From: Epiperipatus broadwayi
Lineage: Eukaryota > Onychophora > Udeonychophora > Euonychophora > Peripatidae
Assembly (NCBI GenBank): GCA_028023455.1
Contig: JAQFVV010000050.1
Span: 620,001 to 684,000 of the forward strand
Length of the DNA stretch: 64,000 bases
Direction of reading: 5' to 3'
The position numbers and the translations under genes were made by a program. Under the pieces are notes generated by a model. It searched no databases. It was not told the origin of the DNA and saw only the letters and a list, made by a program, of their open reading frames with translations. Position 1 is the stretch's first letter, and each line of letters begins with the position of its first letter. This document shows positions 56,951 to 64,000 of the stretch, one piece after another.

Positions 56951-56957
56951 TATTGCT

Positions 56958-57676
56958 TGAGTTAATATTTGGATTTATCAATCATAATATTGTCTATGTT
57001 TAAAAAGATTTTAATTACAAATTTTTGAGATTTGAATATAACGACTGTCAAACATGTTAACAAAAGTTATTAGTAACAAATAGTATATTATTAGTTTAAT
57101 ATTTTTATATTTCATATACAGTCCTAGTTGTTTGAATTGGAAAAGATATCTAAACATAATATTGTGCTATTAATTTTGTCATCATATTTATCATTATATT
57201 TAATTAAAAGCGTATGGTTAGGATTTCAGAGCAAAAGTCCATAAATGTTACTTCATATCCGTCTGTAATTTGCGTCCTGGAATATTATTGGTCTCTTAAA
57301 TAATAAACAATTCAATTTTGATCGGCAAGAGGTTATTGAATGCTGACTAGCGTTAAATTAAAATAAAATAAAACAACATGCTTCCACATGGATTTTGAAA
57401 AAGATTTTTTATTTTGACCTTTTATTAATATTTTAACAATCCGAATCTATTTTAATTGTATTAAATTTAAAATTAAGTAGTCCTTTTTATGCTCATCAAA
57501 AAATGAGTGTAGACCATTATTGCGATGACTGTTATAATGCTGTATATTTATATATGTGTGTGTGTGCGCGTGTAGAAATATTGCAAATATCTTTTTAGGT
57601 ATAAATGTCATTCTTAATATAAATATTTGTCTGTGTTTAAGCCCTTTCTTAATTATAAAAAAATCGTAATACTTAC
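56958..57676. other. Probable intron sequence of DNAAF11
   Basis: Bases immediately below the exon are the intron 5' end on the minus strand (GTAAGTATTACG). No following exon (FLTGNPC-type) was found down to 56,958 or further left. Confidence 0.45.
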
Positions 57677-57773
57677 AGTTCACGCAAATTATAATTATCT
57701 TTCAAGGACTGAATGCTTGTTAATTCTCCAATAAAATTAACTGTCAAATCTAATTTTTGTAAAGATTCACATC
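57677..57773 (-). CDS. DNAAF11: DNAAF11/LRRC6 (tilB) internal exon, leucine-rich repeats
   Basis: 97-bp internal exon. The acceptor TTTTCTTAG lies just above 57,773 and the donor GTAAGTAT just below 57,677; both are strong. It starts in phase 1 and ends two bases into a Leu codon, coding for [18 protein letters not shown], then [15 protein letters not shown]. In the vertebrate protein the corresponding stretch has [18 protein letters not shown] and HLKEL before FLxGNPC, so identity is high. The protein is a cytoplasmic factor for preassembly of axonemal dynein arms in motile cilia and sperm. The exon encodes LRR units in the N-terminal LRR domain. Neighbouring exons were not found, so flanking introns are long. 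Confidence 0.85.
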
Positions 57774-59894
57774 CTAAGAAAATATAAACAAAGAACGCAA
57801 ACTGATTAAAATGTAAGACTTTAAGAGCTAATAGAAAAAAAGACATCAACGTCTTTTTCAATACACACACATATATATGTTTACGTGGTGAATTCTATTT
57901 CTTATAAATAAATGAATGTCTATTTATTGAAATGCTTATGTATGTAAGCCATATCACATTTTAGTGTAGAATAAAATATCAACATAGCAAACAATTGTCT
58001 ACCATAGTGGATGGTACCGATACGGCAACGTCTGGATAAGAGAGGTATTGATAAAAAATAAACAAACAAACAAAAAAAAAACATTAAATGCGTAATGTAT
58101 ATTATAATAAATAATAAAAATCATTTGCAACAGCTATATCCTTATATATATATTAATAATAATGACATATAAAAAGCTTTTAGGGCCTATGATTTCGTGC
58201 TCTTTTCAAAGATTAATCATTGATTTAAACGTTAACCAATAATTGCAAATACAATGAAAGGAAAATAATAATAACAAAATAAAAGATCAGTAGAAGAGAA
58301 TAAGACCTTCGTATAGAGATTTAATATAACTTCGAAGAATTGACAATATAACATAATATGCATAATAAATTATTCCATAATATTTAAATAAAATTATATT
58401 GTTTATGCAGAACTTGAAAGACTGAATTCAAATCCCTTCTAATAACTTTATATATACTATCTTATAGAATTTATGTGCGTATTTAATTGATCAGTTGTTA
58501 ATTAAATTTATTGAAGTTATAATGTATATTGGATTTCATTAACGTATTTCCAATTATTCGCTTTTGTTAGAAAATGATTTATTTTTTAACACTCTGGCGG
58601 ATATTAAGCTATTGGAAATAGTACTAATCAAGTGGTTTTACTGTTTAGGAGCTCATAAAAGATTTGAGCAGTAGAAATGTCAGATGGAATGAATCCGAGA
58701 ATCATATGCTCTAGGATCTGATACTCTTGCTATCGCTCTGAACTATAGAGAGTATCATTTTATTGCTATTTTATTATTTAGTTATTCTATGATGTTGATG
58801 ATGTTATTATTAATGCACATTCAAATCCATTTATTTTTATTTGGCATTACTGATGATATATTAGGAAAGTGTTTGATTTTAAAGACTAAATTCCTTGTTG
58901 TATCGTCATCTTTGCCCAAAATGTGATAATATATAAAAGTAAATCAAGTATTAAATGTATTTTACAGTGCCACCAGTATTCCTTAAAAAAAAGATATACT
59001 CAAGAGGATAAACATATACCAGAGTTTAACCTTTCTTGTTTTTTGTTAAGAATAGATTCTTTTACCAACTACTGATCAGATAGCTAAATAAAGTGTATAT
59101 AGTTACAAATTTTAACTGGATTTTAAAAATGATAATTTCGATGTATTAAAATATCTTATGGCACGCAGACACACATATACATATATACATCAGGTATAGA
59201 AATTGTAAGTTCAATTCTATTAGAATTCAAGCAAAAATATATAATTTCAGATCAAAAGTTCCTCATAAAACGTATTCCTTATTTTTAGAATAAGGCAAAA
59301 TCAAATTACTCCAAAAACAAAGAGGCCAATAATACATAAACAAAAAAAAAAAAAAGAGAAGAAATTATATATATATTTCAGAGAAACCCCTGTTAACTCA
59401 CCAGAATCCAAACACGTCTATTTCTATATGTTAGAAAGCAGGTGTAAAAAAAACCATATAGGTTGGTTGGGTAAGTCTTAAGAGCTTATTTTAGGTAGCT
59501 TAGTTTACTGTATCTACCTTATAACACTTTATATATTATGGATGTTTAAACTAAGGCTTCAATATAATATTATATATGTGTTCTATCATTTATTATAATA
59601 TTTACAAATCCTTTAATAAACTAATCTATGTAGTGTGTATAAAATAGAACATTAATTAATATTACTAAAAATAAGATCAATTACTATTATTATCTTATTT
59701 TGATATTGATTATGGTCAAAATAATATTATTACATTAAATTTTTTTATAAATTTTGCGTATGTACTTTTTAAAGTAGTGTTTATTTTTTTATTTTTTTAA
59801 AAAAAAATGCATTGTTTGCTATGAATTGACTTGCTGAAAGGCAAAATAATTTCAGCCAAGTTAGCTGTAGTCTGAACATAACAATTATTAATCA
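57774..59894. other. Probable DNAAF11 intron, few features
   Basis: 58,405-58,450 (ACTTGAAAGACTGAATTCAAATCCCTTCTAATAAC) resembles the H2 tail with its B-box-like motif, an isolated fragment. Otherwise AT-rich without a recognised exon. Confidence 0.4.
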
Positions 59895-60238
59895 TAGCAA
59901 AACTCTCCATACAGTATTGCCACCTGTGCTAAACAGAGTAATCAATGGATGCCAGAAGGCTTGTGCATAAAATCCCTATCTAATGCCTACTCATCCAATA
60001 TCCCCAGACTAGTTTCTGGCTTGTGGCCTTCGTCAGTGAGGAGCTTTGGATCTGAGAGCACTGCATCTAGATCTTAGGATCTAATGCAACCCTCTAGCAA
60101 CCACAAGCCAGAAACTAGTCTGGGGATATTGGATGAGTAGGCATTAGATAGGGATTTTATGCACAAGTCTTTTGGCATCCATTGATTACTCTGTTTAGCA
60201 CAGGTGGCAATACTGTATGTAGAGTTTTGCTCTGTTTA
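59895..60238. repeat. H1 hammerhead-bearing repeat, inverted pair
   Basis: A minus-strand H1 part (59,900-60,100) and a plus-strand part (60,101-60,235) are mirror images. They share AACTCTCCATACAGTATTGCC at the left end and its complement at the right. The plus arm joins at CCACAAGCC, in the loop of ribozyme stem II, so only the minus arm has a whole ribozyme. The same inverted join type occurs at 17.28 kb but at a different point of the unit. Confidence 0.65.
59993..60051 (-). ncRNA. Complete type I hammerhead ribozyme (H1 family)
   Basis: Minus strand, in order: ATCCAA, AGC, TCCTCA, CTGACGA, A, GGC-CACAA-GCC, A, GAA, AC-TA-GT, C, TGGGGA, TA, TTGGAT. Stem I has two helices, TCCTCA/TGGGGA (one G-U) and ATCCAA/TTGGAT (perfect), separated by the AGC/TA internal loop that natural hammerheads use for loop-loop contacts. 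Stem II is GGC/GCC next to an A-A mismatch. Stem III is two pairs with a two-base loop. All conserved core bases are present, with cleavage expected after GTC, between 60,007 and 60,006. The fold was made by eye; self-cleavage is a prediction. Confidence 0.82.
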
Positions 60239-60675
60239 TCAACAATTAATGTGCTAGTATAGGAAATGTGATCATGTGAATTATTAATCATCTTCAGTTA
60301 GCTTAAAAATTACTACAATCCTCTGTGTAGTCTTTTTAATTCTTATAAACCTACAAATATTAATATATCCAATATGCATGAGCTGAAAAAATAATTTAAA
60401 TTATAAAAATTTAATAATGTTGAATTCATAAATAAAATTATATTATAGGATGTGATATGCGATAGTTTTTTCATTATGAAGTTCTTCTCATGTGGTCGTA
60501 ATTTTCTCTTCGATTTTTTTTTTAAATAAACAAGAATTAATACTCTGGCACACTCTGAATAAAATTTTCCATATGAAAAATGGAATTCTACTTGATAAAT
60601 ACATCAACTACAAAGTAGCTGTTTCTCTGTCCCACACAGTGTTATGGTACAAATACTGTTTTTCTATGATCAAGC

Positions 60676-60678
<3 letters not shown>
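60239..60678. other. AT-rich DNA, no feature seen
   Basis: Nothing was recognised before the CA tract. Confidence 0.4.
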
Positions 60679-60710
<32 letters not shown>

Positions 60711-60721
60711 GCGCGCGCACA

Positions 60722-60753
<32 letters not shown>

Positions 60754-60767
60754 TATATATATATATA
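60679..60767 (+). repeat. (CA)n(CG)n(CA)n(TA)n tract
   Basis: Alternating purine-pyrimidine over ~90 bases: CA units, CGCGCGCGCGC at ~60,708-60,718, CA again, CGCGCG at ~60,733-60,738, CA and finally TA. Alternating CA/CG of this length is a classic Z-DNA-forming sequence. Confidence 0.9.
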
Positions 60768-61532
60768 ACTTCTTGAATTTAAATTTAGTATTGATTTTAC
60801 AACTGCATCTGCAATTGGGGAATGATGTTACCGTCTATATTCCACATTACTTAACAATTAATGATCTTTTACTGATCTAATCAACCTTTGAATTAATATA
60901 TTATATAAAAATGTTTTGGACCTTCTAAAAGCATTTTCATAGGCTTAATTTGAGTACTGACATTAAAATAGCATCCACAACGAAAAGTTGATCTTTATTT
61001 CACAGTTCTTGACTAATATTGATATTTCATAATGCATTCTTGGAGGTTAAAATAAAATATAGATCACATTTCAGTTAACCATACATAAAGACATTAAATT
61101 TAATCAGGATTAACCTGTAATATTTATTAAATAAATATTTTTCCATTTTTGACATTTCTTTTCACTCTATTATTCCAATATGATCATATCTATAATTGTG
61201 ACTCATTCTAACTGTATATGAATACAAACATGAAGAAACCTGTCAGAAGTATTGAAGATTATATTTTTTCACAGAATAACCAGTCATATGTTTGAAATAC
61301 AAGAATGCCCCATAGCTTAGAGAAAAGTTAAATTTTAGGCAAAATTCTAGTTTTCTTTATTTAAAGGGGGTATGTAACTGGAATAATAGAACTATGAGCC
61401 ATTCCAAATATTTTATATAGATTTCAGCTAATGGTATGAATTATTTTTATTATATATTAAAATATTAGTTTTGTTCTTCAAAATATATGTAAAATTCAAC
61501 TTGATAAATATTAAATACAGTAATATTTATAT
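60768..61532. other. AT-rich DNA, no feature seen
   Basis: Nothing was recognised. Confidence 0.4.
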
Positions 61533-61912
61533 AATTTATCCTATTCTGTTAGAAGTACTTTCAACTATATTCCTTTTAGTCTTTACTAACTATATAATGG
61601 TAAAACATTGAATAATCAAAATGACACATTATTTTATAACTCCCATACCTATATTCAGTTCTCCATAAATTCTGTTATTTTAATGTTTGATGATGACACT
61701 TCCTTAATGCTTGATAATTTCTCCAAATTATATATCTTGTTTTATTTTTCATAAGCAACATTAAAATAACAGACTTATGGGAGAACTGAATAGAATTTTA
61801 GGTGTTATGAAATAATGTCCCATTTTGATTATTTAATGTTATATTGTTATATAGTCGACAAAGACTAAAAGGAATATAGTCAACATTATTTCTAACAGAA
61901 TAGGATAAATTA
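61533..61912. mobile_element. Penelope-type palindrome P2
   Basis: Arms 61,533-61,687 and 61,757-61,912 (~155 bp) pair closely around a 69-base loop. The outer part shares GAAGTACTTTCAACTAT with P1 (1,497-1,515), so it belongs to the P1 family. Each arm holds the hammerhead-like order, read on the complement of the left arm as AAAGACTA, loop, TATAGTTGAAAGTAC. No GIY-YIG remnant lies in the loop. Confidence 0.58.
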
Positions 61913-62200
61913 TAAGAATATTATTGTTGTGTTTGGCTGAATTGCAGATTTCTGACTCAAACCAACAATAATATCAAAAAAATATGAACATTCACAAAAT
62001 TAATATGTATAATGTATTAGAACAAATATACATACATGTTATACTATTAAGAAATTCAATTTTACATATAAATTAGTCAATAATGAGCTGGTCATGCATG
62101 AATGACTGAACTCACTTCTAGCTGTATATATTAGCTTGCCTCATGAGTTCTAGTCAAGTCTCTTCTGGCTGTACTGGACAGATTGCCTCAAGTCATTTGT

Positions 62201-62731
62201 ATTTATATGTTGGACTATTTCTATCATCTAATATAAGTATTGAATGTCTTTAGGAAAAAAAAAACATTTAACTTTATTTAAATATTCCAAATACATTCAA
62301 CTGTTAATAATAGCACACAGGTTAGTATATACACAAAGTTTTGAGAGGTATTATTCTTCCCTTTTTTCAGATGTTACTGACCTGGCCAGTGACAGTACTA
62401 GCATGGGAATCAACCTGGAGTCTTAGATTCTTGGGTATTGAATTTTAAGGTAACCAACTAACTGAACCATACTGCCAAAAACAGTTACCTTAAAATTCAA
62501 TACTCAAGAATCTAAGACTCCAGGTTGATTCCCATGCTAGTACTGTCACTGGTCAGGCCAGGAACAGCTGAAAAAGAGGGGAGAATAATACCTCTCGAAA
62601 CTTTGTGTATATACTAACCTGTGTGTTATTACTAACAGTTGAATGTATTTGAAATATTTAAATAAAGTTAAATTTTTTTAAAGACATTCAATACTTAATA
62701 TTAGATGATGGAAATACTCCAATATATAAAT
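62201..62731. mobile_element. Penelope-type palindrome P3, 250-bp arms
   Basis: Arms 62,201-62,454 and 62,484-62,731 are near-perfect complements over ~250 bp with a 29-base loop. The outer 120 bp match P4 (63,144-63,829) and the solo arm at 53,738. Since P4 encloses a GIY-YIG remnant, P3 is best read as the same family with the core lost. The arms could form a very long hairpin in RNA or DNA. Confidence 0.65.
62560..62612 (+). ncRNA. Hammerhead-like motif in the P3 arm
   Basis: CAGCTGAAAA (core CTGANGA with G8 changed to A), stem II AGAGG/CCTCT with a loop of ~11 bases, then CGAAACTTTGTG. The opposite arm (complement of 62,325-62,365) has TCTGAAAAAAGG and ACCTCTCAAAAC. Stem I was not resolved. 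The core change suggests inactivity. Confidence 0.42.
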
Positions 62732-63143
62732 ACCACTAAAATACTATCACCACAAACCTTCAGGAAAACAATAAGAAGAACATTTGCTTTCTCTTGACAT
62801 AACTTCATCATGTTTTTACACTACTACATATTTTTCAATTTTAAAATGACAAAATCAAGCCCTTATTTATTCTAGTTGATTGGTTGAATAAAATATACTC
62901 TTTGTGTTCAGAATATATCCCAGTAAAGATTTTCTCATAGTGTAATTCTCTGATAAAAAGTTATATTGAAAATTCTATATTTATAAAACTTTATATACTA
63001 TTACATACTTTGTTCTTAACAAATTAAGTATAAATGTTGTTTAATATTTAGCAGGTCAGAGATACATAATCTAATAGATTTTTTTAGTAATCCAATACAT
63101 ATTGTTGTCTGAACAATTATGCTGAGAGAATTTTACTTGCAAT
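62732..63143. other. AT-rich DNA, no feature seen
   Basis: Nothing was recognised. Confidence 0.4.
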
Positions 63144-63829
63144 AATATGTTGCACTATTTCCATCATCTAAAATTAATTGACAAATGTCTTTTAAAAATT
63201 CTAACTTTATTTAAACTTTTCAAATACATTTATCCATTAGTAATTGCATACAGGTTAGTAAATAATGCAGTATTATTATTCTTAGCTTTCAGATTTTGCT
63301 AATATTGTAGTACATAATGAGAAGAGTGTACCTTTACAAAATTGAAAATGTCAAAACACAAAAACTGCATTGGAAAGTATGATGTGAATGTGGAAAGACA
63401 TATATTGGTGAAAGCAGCCAATCCTTTAAAAATAATTTCAAAAGTAAAAAGAAATGATTAAAGAAGACAAAAGGATGTTTCCAAAGTAGCTGTTGATACA
63501 TATACAAACAACCATGTGTTTGATTGAGAAAAGATGAGAATAATGGATAGAGAGGAAAAAGAAAAAATAATAAAGAAACTGCTCATATGATAATAGTAAA
63601 TCCAGTATGATAATTCATAATGTTTTGAAAAATTTATGCTAGTACTGTCACTGATAGGGTCAACAACACATGAAAATAGGAAAAGAATATGGTGCTTGAA
63701 ACATATACTATATTAATCTGTGTGATATTATTAACAATTGAATGTATTTGAAAAGTTTGAATATAGATTGAATTTTTCCAAAGATACTTAAAAATACAAT
63801 TTTACATGATGCAAATCGTCCAATATAAT
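63144..63829 (+). mobile_element. Penelope-like element remnant P4 with inverted arms
   Basis: Arms 63,144-63,300 and 63,665-63,829 match the P3 arms. Between them lies a GIY-YIG coding remnant on the plus strand. This is the same architecture as P1 with a different arm sequence, so at least two Penelope families are present. A hammerhead-like block (ATGAAAATAGG, then GCTTGAAACATATA, ~63,672-63,710) sits in the right arm. Confidence 0.7.
63320..63585 (+). pseudogene. Penelope-like GIY-YIG endonuclease remnant
   Basis: One frame reads LHWKV, a stop, then CECGKTYIGESSQSF, the Penelope CxCGxxYIGE signature. A second frame after ~63,455 reads RRQKDVSKVAVDTYTNNHVFD, a stop, then KMRIMDREEKEK, matching the family part with VAEH...NH...D and IDRE. 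Several stops and a frame change kill it. No RT is present. Confidence 0.68.
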
Positions 63830-64000
63830 TAAAAATCCAAACTATATTGTTTTTAAAATATGTATACCAAGATTCACCACCTCCACCCCCCTTCATATAC
63901 ATATATCAATATGAAATTTGCTCAGAAAATATCCTTAACAAACTTTTGTAATATAATATATTTGTAATTAAAATTTTTATGTTTAATGATAGGTTAAACA

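Larger units (their letters stand above)
54300..56957 (+). mobile_element. RTE-like non-LTR retrotransposon, 3'-truncated, broken
   Basis: An APE endonuclease remnant (IIGLCEVRRKGEET, IIQVYDPTSS, then CDHQLVRCK), a linker and RT with intact motifs (GFIDYEKAFDSI, GVRQGDSIFPKLY, HLDFADDVVVFANN) are followed by the C-terminal region (YKYLDQIINADGN, KRKVFNKCFLPVFTYGSET). It stops at TGGGCTGAATATATTGC (~56,957) and lacks the last ~250 bases and TGATGA tail seen at 4.39 kb. Several frameshifts, a 27-bp tandem duplication (54,605-54,658), an internal deletion and a (TA)n expansion break it. It is the same family as 2.6-4.4 kb. Confidence 0.85.

Overview
The window looks like AT-rich (roughly 70% or more by eye) nuclear DNA of a metazoan. 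It has intron-type splice sites, one exon of a conserved ciliary gene, long TAA/TA microsatellites, and four kinds of retroelement. I cannot name the species. The mix (Penelope-like elements with hammerhead-type motifs, RTE-like and Tx1/L1-like LINEs, tRNA-related SINEs) fits an invertebrate. No bacterial, organellar or viral genome features are seen.

Host genes. The only confident one is a 97-bp internal exon on the minus strand (57,677-57,773). It encodes leucine-rich repeats of DNAAF11/LRRC6 (tilB), a dynein-arm assembly factor. A second possible minus-strand exon (18,699-18,935) has a strong splice donor but an in-frame TGA and no recognised homology. The rest is most simply intronic or intergenic DNA filled with repeats.

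Layout. 0.1-2.3 kb: a hammerhead-bearing repeat and a palindromic Penelope-like element. 2.6-4.4 kb: a 5'-truncated RTE-like LINE. 5.7-6.5 kb: a tandem dimer of a second hammerhead-bearing repeat. 6.5-9.9 kb: the longest copy of a ~3.4-kb noncoding repeat, called R-A here. 10.7-18.6 kb: ribozyme fragments, palindromes and more hammerhead repeats. 19.4-25.2 kb: a nearly full-length Tx1/L1-like LINE (ORF1, APE endonuclease, reverse transcriptase, C-terminal zinc finger) with (TAA)n on both sides. 25.4-29.7 kb: R-A copies interrupted by LINE fragments. 30-38 kb: mostly unassigned AT-rich DNA with two copies of a SINE. 38.4-50 kb: a mosaic of R-A copies, one split by a ~5-kb ORF-less insertion. 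51-56.9 kb: a palindrome, a SINE with a 15-bp target duplication, a 475-bp-period hammerhead dimer and a second RTE-like LINE. 57.7 kb: the DNAAF11 exon. 59.9-63.8 kb: an inverted hammerhead repeat, a CA/CG tract and three successive Penelope-type palindromes.

Main observation. Self-cleaving-ribozyme architecture recurs in several repeat families that otherwise look unrelated. Two small families, H1 (~430-450 bp) and H2 (475 bp), carry type I hammerhead folds with catalytic core, stems I-III and a cleavage site; H2 shows compensatory base changes between copies and a B-box-like motif. The Penelope-type palindromes carry decayed versions of the same fold, and two of them still enclose a GIY-YIG endonuclease fragment.

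Limits. Family names rest on motifs read by eye. Repeat boundaries come from pairwise comparison within the window and are accurate to tens of bases. No folding program or database search was run.
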